Origin: Salarchaeum japonicum_A
GTDB lineage: Archaea > Halobacteriota > Halobacteria > Halobacteriales > Halobacteriaceae
Direction: 5' to 3'
NCBI RefSeq assembly: GCF_049705945.1
Contig: NZ_JBNAMV010000004.1
Coordinates: 806,001-870,000, forward strand
DNA: 64,000 nt
Both the position numbers and the translations under genes were made by a program. Positions 17,693 to 26,715 of the stretch are shown here, piece by piece (the first letter of the stretch is position 1; each line of letters starts with the position of its first letter). The notes below the pieces were generated by a model. It was not told where the DNA came from, made no database searches, and worked only from the letters and a program-made list of their open reading frames with translations.

Positions 17693-18904
17693 TTAGAAAG
17701 CGGTCGTGCCGTCGAGGACGTGTTCCTCCACGACCGATTCGTCGAGTTCGATGCCGAGGCCCGGTTCTTCGGGGACCTCGATGTAGCCGTCCTCGATGAG
17801 GTCGCTGCCGGTGTGGAGGTCGTCCCACCAGTCGACTTCGAGCGCGTGGAACTCCAGCACGTCGAAGTTCGGCATCGCGGCGGCGAGGTGGACGCACGCC
17901 ATCGTGCCGACGGGACTGCAGACGTTGTGCGGCGAGACCGGCATGTAGTTCTCCTCCGCGCGGTCCGCGACGCGCAGGGTTTCGGCGAGGCCGCCGACGG
18001 TCGTCGGGTCGGGCGTGAGCACGTCCACGCCGTGGTCGTACACGAGGTCGCTGAGTTCGAACACGCGGAAGCGGTTCTCACCCGTTGCGACGGGCGTTCG
18101 CGTGGCCTTCGTCACCTCGGTCTGCGCGTCCATGTTCTCCGGCGGCACGAGGTCTTCGAGCCACATCAGGTCGAACTCCTCCAGTTCGTACGCGAGGCGT
18201 TTCGCGCTCTCGACGGAGTAGTCCCAGTGACAGTCGAACGCGAGGTCCACGTCGTATCCGATTTCGTCCCGCACCGCTTCGACGATTTCGCGCTTCTCCC
18301 GAATCGCGGTGTTCGACAGGCGGCCGTTGTAGGGGTCGGGTTCGTTGTCGCGCGGGAGGTCGAGGTCGAACTTCAGCGCGCTGAAACCCATGTCCACGAC
18401 GCGCCGGGCTTCCGCGGCGTACGCCTCGGGCGAGTACGCGTCCGCCTCGGCGTACGCGGTCGCGCCGTCCTCCACGGCGTACGCTTCGCCCGCGTGGCAG
18501 TCGCAGTACATCCGGACCTCGTCGCGGTACTTCGACCCGAGAAGCTGGTAGACCGGGAGGTCGAGGAGTTTCCCGGCGACGTCCCAGAGCGCCACCTCGA
18601 TGCCCGAGGCGGCGGTGACGACCTTGCCCGTGGTTCCGCCGTGGCCGCTCATCTCCTGGAAGATGTAGCGGGTGAGGCGTTCCACGTCGAGCGGGTTCTC
18701 GCCGATAAGGAAGCGCTTCGTGTACTCGATTATCTCGGGGATGCCGCCGCCCCGGTAGGACTCGCCGATGCCGGTGACGCCGGCGTCGGTCTCGACCTTG
18801 ACGAGGTTCCACTCGAAGTTCCCCTCGACGACCGCGGTCTTGATGTCCGTGATTTCTACATCGCGGGCGTTCGAGCGGGTGGTCTGGAGCGAGTAGTCCC
18901 TCAT
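17693..18904 (-). CDS. Enolase-superfamily acid-sugar dehydratase (gluconate/xylonate dehydratase-like)
   Basis: A 403-residue mandelate racemase/muconate-lactonising fold protein. Seen: GIGESYRGGGIPE capping loop, ALKFDLDLPR at the second barrel strand, the metal-ligand series in DLAFDCHWDY, WLEDLVPPEN and VATGENRFR, and the C-terminal base region VSPHNVCSPVGTMA. The K-x-D rather than K-x-K motif and the DCHWDY stretch resemble archaeal gluconate/xylonate dehydratases, giving a 2-keto-3-deoxy acid. The exact sugar acid is unknown. It overlaps the upstream paralogue by 4 bases, so the two are coupled. Confidence 0.86.
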   Translation of the reverse strand: MRDYSLQTTRSNARDVEITDIKTAVVEGNFEWNLVKVETDAGVTGIGESYRGGGIPEIIEYTKRFLIGENPLDVERLTRYIFQEMSGHGGTTGKVVTAASGIEVALWDVAGKLLDLPVYQLLGSKYRDEVRMYCDCHAGEAYAVEDGATAYAEADAYSPEAYAAEARRVVDMGFSALKFDLDLPRDNEPDPYNGRLSNTAIREKREIVEAVRDEIGYDVDLAFDCHWDYSVESAKRLAYELEEFDLMWLEDLVPPENMDAQTEVTKATRTPVATGENRFRVFELSDLVYDHGVDVLTPDPTTVGGLAETLRVADRAEENYMPVSPHNVCSPVGTMACVHLAAAMPNFDVLEFHALEVDWWDDLHTGSDLIEDGYIEVPEEPGLGIELDESVVEEHVLDGTTAF

Positions 18905-20007
18905 AGGCGGTACTCCTCCAGCGCGTCCTTGTCGAGCGGAACGCCGTGTCCGGGCTGGTCGGGGAGCGGAATCATGCCGTCGTCGTCGGGCGCGAGCGGT
19001 TCCTCGACCACGTCGTCGAACACTTTCACGTCCATGTCCCGGTAGAAGTACTCGATCCAGAGGCCGTTCTCGATTGCGCCGAGGAGGCTCGCGTGGATGT
19101 TCCAGTTGTAGTGCGGGGCGATAGGGATGTCGTAGGCGGACGCGTAGTTCGCTATCTTCAGCCACTCCGTGATGCCGCCGCAGACGGTCACGTCGGGCTG
19201 GAGGATGGTCGCCGCGCCGGAGTCCACGAGGTTCGCGAACTGGTGGCGGGTGCCTTCGAGTTCGCCCGTGGCGACCGGGTAGGAGAGCGCGTCGTTCACC
19301 TCGGCCATCGTGTCGACGCGGTCGATCATCACGGGTTCCTCGATGAAGTAGGGGTCGTAGGGTTCGAACGCCCGGCACGCGCGCACGGCGTCCGTGGTGG
19401 TGGGGTAGACGCCGTTCCCGTCGAGGAGGAGCGTCACGTCGTCGCCGATTTCGTCGCGCACGGCGGCGACGCGGGCTTCCTCTTCCTGTACGGACTTCCG
19501 GCCGACCTTCATCTTCACGACGTCGTGGCCCTCGTCGAGGTAGCGCCGCATCTCCGCGCGCAGGCCCTCGTGGCCTTTCTCGTCGCGGTAGTAGCCGCCG
19601 CTCCCGTAGGAGGGAACGGCGTCGGCGTGACCGCCGAGGAGTTTGTGGATGGGTTCGCCCGCGGCCTTGGCTTTCACGTCCCAGAGCGCGATGTCGACGG
19701 TCGAGATGGCGCGGAGGAAGAGGCCGTGGCGACCGATTTGGACGTTCCCGTTGTACATCTCGTGCCAGAGGCGTTCGGTGTCGCGGGGGTCCTCGCCGAC
19801 GAGCAGGGGTTCGAGGAGGTCGTTGACGGCGTCGGCGATGAGGCCGGCACCGTCGTAGCCGAGCGAGTACCCGACGCCCTCGTGGCCCTCGTCCGTCCGG
19901 ACGTACGTGATGGCGTGGTCGCGGTAGGTGAGGGTTCGGTTGGAGAACGATACGGGGGTTTCCAGTGGAATCTGTATCGGGAAGGACTCCACCTCGGTTA
20001 TCTCCAT
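18901..20007 (-). CDS. Mandelate racemase/muconate lactonizing enzyme family protein
   Basis: A second enolase-superfamily enzyme, 368 residues, only distantly like its neighbour. It has the racemase-subgroup K-x-K motif in VVKMKVGRK, metal ligands in LLLDGNGV, FIEEPVMI and ATGELEGT, and a His in IAPHYNWN. That set allows proton abstraction from either face, as in acid-sugar dehydratases or racemases. The ATG at 20007 stands behind a divergent promoter shared with uspA. Co-expression with the downstream dehydratase suggests that the two act on related substrates or epimers. Confidence 0.85.
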   Translation of the reverse strand: MEITEVESFPIQIPLETPVSFSNRTLTYRDHAITYVRTDEGHEGVGYSLGYDGAGLIADAVNDLLEPLLVGEDPRDTERLWHEMYNGNVQIGRHGLFLRAISTVDIALWDVKAKAAGEPIHKLLGGHADAVPSYGSGGYYRDEKGHEGLRAEMRRYLDEGHDVVKMKVGRKSVQEEEARVAAVRDEIGDDVTLLLDGNGVYPTTTDAVRACRAFEPYDPYFIEEPVMIDRVDTMAEVNDALSYPVATGELEGTRHQFANLVDSGAATILQPDVTVCGGITEWLKIANYASAYDIPIAPHYNWNIHASLLGAIENGLWIEYFYRDMDVKVFDDVVEEPLAPDDDGMIPLPDQPGHGVPLDKDALEEYRL

Positions 20008-20112
20008 ACGTGGACGCTACGCCCTCCAGAGAAAGAGACGCGTATGGCGGCAATGGTTGCCGACTGCGACAGGCCACCGAATCTTTATGCCGGGGGAGGC
20101 GAGTCTCCCTGT

Positions 20113-20562
20113 ATGTACGAAGTACTATTGCCAGTCGGGGAGAGCGAGTCGCGCGCGAAGCGAGCCGCGGAGGTCGTGACGGACTTCCCGGGCGCGGTCG
20201 ACGAGATTTCAGTGGTTGTGTTGAACGTGTTCGAGGACTTCGAGGTGTCGGGCGAGGCCGGACACGTCTCCTCCGACAGCGCGTACGAGGAAGAGATTTC
20301 GGACTCCCACGAGGGGAACTTCCCGCCGAGCGTGGACGCCGCCGTGAACTACCTGGAGGACGCGGGCGTCGAAGTGTCGAAGCGCCGCGAGGAAGGCGAA
20401 CCGGAAGAGGTCGTGCCGTCGGTCGCAGAGGAGTTGGACGTCGACAACATCGTCATGAGCGCGCGGAAGCGCAGTCCGACCGGAAAGCTCCTCTTCGGGA
20501 GTACGACGCAGGCAACGATGCTCTCAGTCGACCGTCCGGTGACGGTCATTACGAGCGAATAA
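20113..20562 (+). CDS. Universal stress protein UspA-family
   Basis: A single USP domain, 149 residues, beginning MYEVLLPVGES. The ATP-binding loop at the C-terminus, GKLLFGSTTQ, and the final strand VDRPVTVIT are intact. Haloarchaeal USP genes often sit next to transporters and may sense ATP or energy state. Here it lies directly upstream of the TRAP transporter with about 107 bases between. A ctttatgc element at about 20093 lies some 20 bases before the ATG, so the transcript is short-leadered at most. Confidence 0.9.
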   Translation: MYEVLLPVGESESRAKRAAEVVTDFPGAVDEISVVVLNVFEDFEVSGEAGHVSSDSAYEEEISDSHEGNFPPSVDAAVNYLEDAGVEVSKRREEGEPEEVVPSVAEELDVDNIVMSARKRSPTGKLLFGSTTQATMLSVDRPVTVITSE

Positions 20563-20634
20563 TACCCACTTAACTATCACGAATTTTCAGAGATTTCAGC
20601 CCAATTAGCGGTACTAATAGTCTGAAAGGAACAG

Positions 20635-20647
20635 ATTATTATATATG
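20635..20647 (+). promoter_or_regulatory. Strong TATA element of the TRAP transporter operon
   Basis: The AT run attattatatatgg ends about 23 bases before the ATG at 20670. It is the clearest TATA box in the window. The preceding 60 bases are unusually AT-rich for this genome and could hold a BRE or operator site. Confidence 0.7.
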
Positions 20648-20669
20648 GTTGTGAGTGTTACGAACGACT

Positions 20670-21710
20670 ATGTCGGATGATGGCATGAACCGACGGGAGT
20701 TCTTGTATGGCACGGCAGCAATGGGTGCGCTCGGACTGGCCGGGTGTACGAGCGGTGGCGGCGACAGCGACATGTCGCTTCGCGTCGGCACGTCCGCCGG
20801 CGGGACGAAGAACGTCGGCCTCGCGGTCGAACAGGCGGCATCGAACCACAGCGATAGCCTGGAGTACGCGACGGTCGAGAGCCCCGGTTACATCGGCACC
20901 ATTCGCCGGATGGCCCAGGGCCAGTTCAACTCCGGTATCACGGACAACAACTCGCTCAACAAGGCGATCGAAGGCACGGGAACCTTCGCCGAGCAGGGCG
21001 TCGACAGCATCCCGTGGTACGGCTTCTACGCGTTCCCGTACAGCATCTACGTCGTCGCGCGTGACGGCACGGGCATCGAGACGTTCGACGACCTCGCCGG
21101 TAAGAACGTCTACCCCGCAGAACCCGGCTACTCCACGCGCGCGACGACGCTCGACGTCTGGTCGCAGGAACCCACGGCGGACATCTACGACCAGATGAAC
21201 ATCGTCGACCTCAGCGTCGAGGACGCCCCCGGCGCGATGGAAGAAGGCGAAATCGACGCGAGCATCGCGTACGGGACGCCCGGCGCGGGCTACACCGGCT
21301 TCGTCACTCAGATCGCGTCCCGCATCGACGTCCACTACGTCGAACCGACGGACGCACTCAAGCAGTCCGCCGAAGGCTACGGCGGCGCGGGTACGTCCAC
21401 CGTCTCGTACAGCGACTGGTCGCTCGGGAACGCGGACATCGGCACGGACGAAGTGTTCACGTGGGACCTCGAAGTGAACTACACGTTCAACCCGACCGCG
21501 AGCGACGACGCCGTCTACGAGCTCTGCCGGGTCGTCGAGGAGCACAACGAGGACATCAACAGCACGGAAGCGCAGTTCAACAACTTCGAGTCGACGAGCG
21601 ACATGCACGCGTCCGCCCGCGAGCAGATTCCGGTTCACCCCGGCGCGGCCCAGTACTACAAGGACAACGACGCGTGGGACGACAGCCTCACCGAGGCTTC
21701 GCGGGACTGA
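20670..21710 (+). CDS. TAXI-family TRAP transporter solute-binding lipoprotein
   Basis: Extracellular substrate-binding subunit, 346 residues. The N-terminus MNRREFLYGTAAMGALGLAGC combines a twin-arginine signal with a lipobox Cys, so it is Tat-exported and lipid-anchored. TAXI-family features follow: LRVGTSAGGTKNVGLAVE, NSGITDNNSLNKA, ETFDDLAGKNVYPAEPGYS and a Cys-containing C-terminal helix. I use the ATG at 20670, because a GTG at 20655 would lie within the expected transcription start. TAXI binders take up dicarboxylates or amino-acid-like acids. The gene is first in the transporter operon. Confidence 0.92.
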   Translation: MSDDGMNRREFLYGTAAMGALGLAGCTSGGGDSDMSLRVGTSAGGTKNVGLAVEQAASNHSDSLEYATVESPGYIGTIRRMAQGQFNSGITDNNSLNKAIEGTGTFAEQGVDSIPWYGFYAFPYSIYVVARDGTGIETFDDLAGKNVYPAEPGYSTRATTLDVWSQEPTADIYDQMNIVDLSVEDAPGAMEEGEIDASIAYGTPGAGYTGFVTQIASRIDVHYVEPTDALKQSAEGYGGAGTSTVSYSDWSLGNADIGTDEVFTWDLEVNYTFNPTASDDAVYELCRVVEEHNEDINSTEAQFNNFESTSDMHASAREQIPVHPGAAQYYKDNDAWDDSLTEASRD

Positions 21711-21785
21711 ATCCGTAACTAACGCGCGGACTGTCCGCGCATTTTTGCGGTTCAGTCGCATTCACGACACCAAGCAATACCACAC

Positions 21786-23780
21786 ATGAGTACGCAATCG
21801 AATCAAAGCTCACCTAACACAATCGTCAGCCGCGGGCTCGACATCACAGTCACAGTAAGCGCGATATTCTTCTGGGCGATCGTCCTCTACCGCTCGTACG
21901 CGAACGGGTTCCTGCCGTCCACGGTGCAGTACGGCGTCGTCTTCGTCGGCGGTATTATGACGGTCTACGCGCTGAACGAGACGAAGGAAGCCGTCGAGAA
22001 TCAGGACTGGATAGACGGCATCGTTCTCATCCCGTCCTCGATTATCCTCATCAGCGCCGCCGTCTTCTTCGCCACGAACTTCCAACTCGTCTACCTCCAG
22101 CAGCAGGGGTACGCGACCGAGCACCAGTACATGCTCGCGCGCCTCATCATCCTCTCCATCCTCTACCTCACGTGGCGCGAGTTCGGGAACCTCTTCCTCG
22201 GCCTCGTCGGCGGGATGATAATCTACGGAATGTTCGGGAACTACATCGCGGACAGCATCATCCTCAGCCACGGCGGGATGGATCAGCTCACGCTCCTCCA
22301 GACCCTCGTCACCGACCTCGGCGGGTTCTACGGGAGCCTGACCCAGCTCACCGCGTCCTGGATCGCGCCGTTCCTCCTGTACGCGGGCCTCCTGTTCGCG
22401 TACGGCGCGTTCGACCTCATCCTTCGCGTGGCGATTCAGTCCGCGAAGTACATCGAGTCCGGCGTCGCGCAGACCGCCGTGCTCGCGTCCGCGGTCATCG
22501 GCTCCATCAACGGCTCGTACACCGCGAACGCCGCGATGACGGGGTCGTTCAGCATTCCGACGATGAAGGAATCCGGGATGTCCGGACACCGCGCCGCCGC
22601 CATCGAAGCGGTCGCGTCCACGTCCGGCCAAGTGCTGCCGCCCGTCATGGGCGCGTCCGCGTTCATCATGGCGTCGACGCTCCAGACCGGCTACATCGAC
22701 ATCGTCGTCGCCGGACTCGTTCCGGCCGCCATCCTCGTCGCGTGTATCAGTATCGCCGTGCACTACACGGCGATCAGCGACCAGAGCAGCCAGAACATGG
22801 ACTTCGACAGCTTCTTCGACGACGAGCTCACGACGACCGACAAAGTCGTCGAGGCCGTGCGGTTCGGCGTTCCGTTCCTCGTCCTCATCGGCCTGCTGGG
22901 CGTTCTCCAGTTCACGGTGACGACGTCCGCGATGTGGACCATCATCGCGATGGTCTCGTTCGGCGTCGTGCTGCCGGTCGTGCGGTCCGCGATCACCGGA
23001 GAGTCGCCCTTGAAAGAGCTCGTGAACCAGTTCTGGAACACCGTGCACGGCTTCCGCCGTGGTGCGGTGATTCTCGCTCCCATCGCCATCATCCTCGTCG
23101 CAGTCAGCGGCGTCATCGGTATCCTGCAGGTCACCGGCGTTCCGAGCAAGATCGCGATTATGATCATGGGCATCTCCGGTGGCGTGCCCTTCATCGCGGT
23201 GCTGCTCGCGATGGCTGTGAGCATCCTGATGGGCGTCGGTATGCCCACGGCTGCGGCGTACGTCATCGTCTCCGTGCTCATCGCACCGGCGCTGACAAAC
23301 AACTTCGACATCCCCCAGATCGCGTCGCACTACACGGTGTTCTACGCAGCCATCTTGGCGGGTATTACGCCGCCTGTTGCGACAGCGGCCGTCGTCGCCG
23401 CCGGTATCGCGGAGGCGAACTTCTGGCGGACGTGTGGCGCGGCCATCAAGATCGCCGCGCCGCTGTTCGTTCTGCCGGTCGCGTTCTTCTACAATCCCTC
23501 GCTCGTGTCGTTCTCGCTCGGGCTGACGACCCTCTGGGTCGGCCTGCTCGTGCTGCTCGGCGCAATCTCCATCATCTACGGCCTGAACTATCCGTTCACG
23601 CTCGGGTTCTGGCAGACCGTGGCCGCGCGAATCGGTCTCTCCGTACTCGGCGCGGTCGTGATGGTGTACCCGAACGACTACGTGAAGATCGCGGGCATCC
23701 TCGTGTTCGCCGCAGTGTTCTTCGGTGAGAAGATGCTGTACGGTGATATGAGGCGGCCAACCACAGGTGATGCACAATGA
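21786..23780 (+). CDS. TRAP transporter fused permease (DctQM), TAXI type
   Basis: A 664-residue polytopic membrane protein. The first 200 residues give a four-helix DctQ-like part. The rest is the DctM ion-transporter part, with family motifs such as SANAAMTGSFSIPTMKESG-like NAAMTGSFSIPTMKE, VASTSGQVLPPVMGA, GVGMPTAAAYV and AGITPPVATA. It forms a Na+-dependent secondary importer with the binding protein. About 18 hydrophobic segments are visible. It starts 75 bases after the binding-protein stop and overlaps the next small gene by 4 bases. Confidence 0.93.
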   Translation: MSTQSNQSSPNTIVSRGLDITVTVSAIFFWAIVLYRSYANGFLPSTVQYGVVFVGGIMTVYALNETKEAVENQDWIDGIVLIPSSIILISAAVFFATNFQLVYLQQQGYATEHQYMLARLIILSILYLTWREFGNLFLGLVGGMIIYGMFGNYIADSIILSHGGMDQLTLLQTLVTDLGGFYGSLTQLTASWIAPFLLYAGLLFAYGAFDLILRVAIQSAKYIESGVAQTAVLASAVIGSINGSYTANAAMTGSFSIPTMKESGMSGHRAAAIEAVASTSGQVLPPVMGASAFIMASTLQTGYIDIVVAGLVPAAILVACISIAVHYTAISDQSSQNMDFDSFFDDELTTTDKVVEAVRFGVPFLVLIGLLGVLQFTVTTSAMWTIIAMVSFGVVLPVVRSAITGESPLKELVNQFWNTVHGFRRGAVILAPIAIILVAVSGVIGILQVTGVPSKIAIMIMGISGGVPFIAVLLAMAVSILMGVGMPTAAAYVIVSVLIAPALTNNFDIPQIASHYTVFYAAILAGITPPVATAAVVAAGIAEANFWRTCGAAIKIAAPLFVLPVAFFYNPSLVSFSLGLTTLWVGLLVLLGAISIIYGLNYPFTLGFWQTVAARIGLSVLGAVVMVYPNDYVKIAGILVFAAVFFGEKMLYGDMRRPTTGDAQ

Positions 23781-24001
23781 GTGAGCGCCGCGAAGCCCCC
23801 GAAGACCAGGTCGACACGAACGACGTCGGCGGCCTGGGCGAAGTCCTCCCAGAACCCCTGCAGCCGTTCTGGATGCCGATTCAGCGCATCCAGGAGTTCC
23901 GGGACACGTGGGGCGACACCTACACGAGCGTGATGGAGCTCGTGCTCGGCCTCGGGCTCGCCATCGGCTACGTCTGGTGGCTCACCATCTACCTCGGATA
24001 A
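23777..24001 (+). CDS. Small single-span membrane protein coupled to the TRAP permease
   Basis: 74 residues. A charged N-terminal 50 residues (MSERREAPEDQ, then an amphipathic stretch WMPIQRIQEF) leads into one transmembrane helix at about 52-72 ending WLTIYLG. Its ATG overlaps the permease stop by 4 bases, so synthesis is coupled. Standard TAXI-TRAP systems have no third subunit of this kind. I do not recognise a family. It could be an accessory subunit or a regulator of the permease. The N-in/C-out orientation is a guess from charge. Confidence 0.72.
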   Translation: MSERREAPEDQVDTNDVGGLGEVLPEPLQPFWMPIQRIQEFRDTWGDTYTSVMELVLGLGLAIGYVWWLTIYLG

Positions 24002-24021
24002 AAACCGCCGTCTCTCTCTCT

Positions 24022-25476
24022 TTACTGCCAGTTCGCCGCGCGCTCTACGTCCATCGGAATGTGGGCGTCCTGCGTTTTCACGTCCGCGAGGTAGTCGCGG
24101 AGGTCGTCGACGAACGCGGGGTGCGCGCAGTTCTCGATGATGCGTTCCGCGCGTTCGACGGGCGCGAGGCCGCGCACGTCCGCGACGCCCTGTTCGGTGA
24201 CGAACACGTCGATGTCGTGTTCGGTGTGGTCGACGTGGAACGACATCGGGACGACGCGCGATACCTCGCCGTCCTTGATGGTGGAGGGGAGCGCGCAGAC
24301 GGACACGAGGCTGTTCCGGTTGAAGTCAGCGCTCCCGCCGACGCCGTTTATCATTCGGCTGCCGTTGACGTGCGTGGAGTTCACGTGCCCGTAGATGTCG
24401 AACTCGATGGCGCTGTTCACGCCGACGACGCCGAACTGGTCGATGAGTCCGGGGTGGTTGGAGATGTCGGCGGGGCGGAGGACGATGTCCTCGGCGTAGC
24501 GCTCCACGTCGTCGAACAGGCGTTCCTGGCCTTCGGTGGTGAGCGCGAGCGAGGTGGCGCTCGCGGCTTCGAGGCGGCCCTCGTCGAGCATGTCGAACAG
24601 GCCGTCCTGGATGAGTTCGCCGAAGTACACCACGTCGCGGCCGCCGAAGTCGAGTTCCTTCAGTTCGCCCATGAGGGCGTTTCCGAGGCTGCCGACGCCG
24701 AACTGGAGGTGGATGGAGTCCTCGAAGACGGGCGAGCGCTCCATCTCCCGGGTGAGGAAGTCCCCGAGGTTCTCGGCGATGGCGAGGTCGTCGTCGGTGG
24801 GGTCGCGGAACGTGTAGGTGTCGTCGGGGCGGTCGGACTCCACGACCGCGGTGAGTTTCTCGGGGTCGAACTCGACGCGCGTGCTCCCGATGCGTTCGCC
24901 GGGGTCGGTGAGTGGAACGGGGTCGCGGTTCGGGGGCGCGTCCGGCCGATAGATGTCGTGGAGCGCCTGAAGTTCGAGCGGTTGCGCGGCGTTGACTTCG
25001 ACGACGAGTTCGTCCGCGGCCTCGACGAACGCCGGCACCTGGCCGAGCGATGTCGAGGGGATGAACCAGTCAGGGCCGACGGCGACGGCTTCGACGACGC
25101 AGATGTCGGGGTCGACGATGCCGCGGTACTGCACGTCGTCACCCATCGAGGACGCGTTCCGGTCGCTGAACGCGATGTCGCGGCGGTTTGTCGCGGTGCG
25201 CGCGACCTCCGAGGACTGGTAGCTGAACCGACGGGCGAGCGCGCCGGACTCCACGAGGTCCACGTCGATTTCGTCGCCGACGTTCCCGCTGCTGACGAGC
25301 GTGAGTTCGAGGTCGCGTTCGTCGTCGGCCAACGCGAGCGGCACCAGTTTGGGGTAGCCGACGCTCCCGAACCCGCTCGTGAGTACGGTCGCGTCCGTGT
25401 CGATGTCAGCGGCGACCGAGGCGGCGTCCCGGACGGGGAGGTCGCCGTTCAGGCGGTCGGTAACGTTGTCAGTCAT
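24022..25476 (-). CDS. Acetyl-CoA hydrolase/CoA-transferase family protein
   Basis: A 484-residue class I CoA-transferase of the Cat1/acetyl-CoA hydrolase family. The predicted catalytic Glu287 lies in YFGELIQDG. QFGVGSLGNALMG and NGVGGSADF are the oxyanion and CoA-site motifs. Such enzymes move CoA between acetate, succinate, propionate, 4-hydroxybutyrate or dicarboxylates. It lies just downstream of glutaryl-CoA dehydrogenase on the same strand (78-base gap). A glutarate- or acid-activating CoA-transferase is therefore a reasonable inference, not shown by sequence. Confidence 0.88.
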   Translation of the reverse strand: MTDNVTDRLNGDLPVRDAASVAADIDTDATVLTSGFGSVGYPKLVPLALADDERDLELTLVSSGNVGDEIDVDLVESGALARRFSYQSSEVARTATNRRDIAFSDRNASSMGDDVQYRGIVDPDICVVEAVAVGPDWFIPSTSLGQVPAFVEAADELVVEVNAAQPLELQALHDIYRPDAPPNRDPVPLTDPGERIGSTRVEFDPEKLTAVVESDRPDDTYTFRDPTDDDLAIAENLGDFLTREMERSPVFEDSIHLQFGVGSLGNALMGELKELDFGGRDVVYFGELIQDGLFDMLDEGRLEAASATSLALTTEGQERLFDDVERYAEDIVLRPADISNHPGLIDQFGVVGVNSAIEFDIYGHVNSTHVNGSRMINGVGGSADFNRNSLVSVCALPSTIKDGEVSRVVPMSFHVDHTEHDIDVFVTEQGVADVRGLAPVERAERIIENCAHPAFVDDLRDYLADVKTQDAHIPMDVERAANWQ

Positions 25477-25554
25477 CGAGAATCAGACTCGGAGAAGTCG
25501 TGCATGTGCGTCTGGCTACCCCGTACGCGGTCAAAAAGGCTTCCGTCGAGGGGT

Positions 25555-26715
25555 TTACTGGAACGCCTGGATGCCGGTGAGTTCCTGGCCGAGCACGAGC
25601 GTGTGGATGTCGTGCGTGCCCTCGTACGTGTAGACTGTCTCCATGTTCGCCATGTGCCGCATCGGCGAGTAGTCCGCGCTGATGCCGTTCCCGCCGAGCA
25701 TTTCGCGGGCGACCCGGCTCATGTCGCGCGCCATCCGGACGTTGTTCCGCTTCGCCATCGAGACGTGTCCGGGTTCGAGGTCGCCGCGTTCCTTCAGGTC
25801 GGCGAGGCGGTGCGCGAGCAGTTGCGCGGTCGTGATCTGGGTCGCCTGTTCGGCGAGCTTCTGCTGCTGGAGCTGGAAGCCCGCGATGGGTTTCCCGAAC
25901 TGTTCGCGGCCCTTCGCGTACTCGCGGGCCTCCTCGAAGGCGTCGCGCGCCGCGCCGATGACGCCCCAGGCGATACCGTAGCGCGCCTGCGTGAGACACG
26001 AGAGCGGCCCCTTCATGCCGGAGACGCCGGGAAGGACGTTCTCCTCGGGGACGACCACGTCGTTCAGGCCGATTTCGCCCGTGATGGACGCGCGGAGGCT
26101 GAGCTTCTCGTCGATCTTGTTCGTCGTCACGCCCTCGCGGTCCGTCTCGACGAGGAATCCGCGGACGGTGTCGTCGTCGCTGCGGTCCTTCGCCCACACG
26201 ACCGCGACGTCAGCGATGGGCGAGTTCGTAATCCAGGTCTTCGAGCCGTTCAGGACGTACTCGTCGCCGCGCTTCTCCGCGTGCGTCTCCATCCCGGACG
26301 GGTTCGAACCGTGCTGGGGTTCGGTGAGCCCGAAGCAGCCGACGGCTTCGCCGCGACCCATCGCGGGCAGCCACTCCTCTTTCTGCTCCTCGCTGCCGTA
26401 GGCGTGAATCGGGTACATGACGAGCGCGCCCTGCACGCTCGCCATCGACCGAAGCCCGGAGTCGCCGGCTTCGAGTTCCTGCATCAGGAGACCGTACGCG
26501 GTCTCGGACACGCCGGGCAGGCCGTAGCCGTCGAGGTTCGGGGCGAAAAAGCCCATCTCGCCGAGTTTCGGGATGATCTCCGTGGGGAACGTTCCCTCGA
26601 TGAAGTGCTCGCCGATGTCCGGTTTGATTTCGGACTCAACGAAATCACGGGCCGTGTCCCGAATCATCCGTTCTTCGGCTGAGAGGTCCTCTTCCAGACC
26701 AACGAAGTCCAACAT
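25555..26715 (-). CDS. gcdH: Glutaryl-CoA dehydrogenase-type acyl-CoA dehydrogenase
   Basis: A 386-residue flavoprotein with the glutaryl-CoA dehydrogenase hallmarks: GLRSMASVQGALVMYPI (the substrate-carboxylate Arg region), GCFGLTEPQHGSNP, NGSKTWITNSP, RYGIAWGVIGAA, MLGGNGIS and catalytic Glu365 in YEGTHDIHTL. The family oxidises and decarboxylates glutaryl-CoA to crotonyl-CoA in lysine, tryptophan or glutarate breakdown. Electron-transfer flavoprotein genes are not in view. The start at 26715 follows a TATA-like ccttatgc read on this strand at about 26741-26748. The CoA-transferase downstream fits one degradation module. Confidence 0.9.
   Translation of the reverse strand: MLDFVGLEEDLSAEERMIRDTARDFVESEIKPDIGEHFIEGTFPTEIIPKLGEMGFFAPNLDGYGLPGVSETAYGLLMQELEAGDSGLRSMASVQGALVMYPIHAYGSEEQKEEWLPAMGRGEAVGCFGLTEPQHGSNPSGMETHAEKRGDEYVLNGSKTWITNSPIADVAVVWAKDRSDDDTVRGFLVETDREGVTTNKIDEKLSLRASITGEIGLNDVVVPEENVLPGVSGMKGPLSCLTQARYGIAWGVIGAARDAFEEAREYAKGREQFGKPIAGFQLQQQKLAEQATQITTAQLLAHRLADLKERGDLEPGHVSMAKRNNVRMARDMSRVAREMLGGNGISADYSPMRHMANMETVYTYEGTHDIHTLVLGQELTGIQAFQ

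Noticed and set aside
21810..23777. Long minus-strand frame opposite the TRAP permease
   Set aside because: Asp/Glu/His-rich antisense of a hydrophobic protein; no start context or motif.
24002..24021. CT-rich ctctctctct between the small TRAP gene and the CoA-transferase end
   Set aside because: A short simple-sequence run; too small to call a repeat element, possibly part of a terminator.
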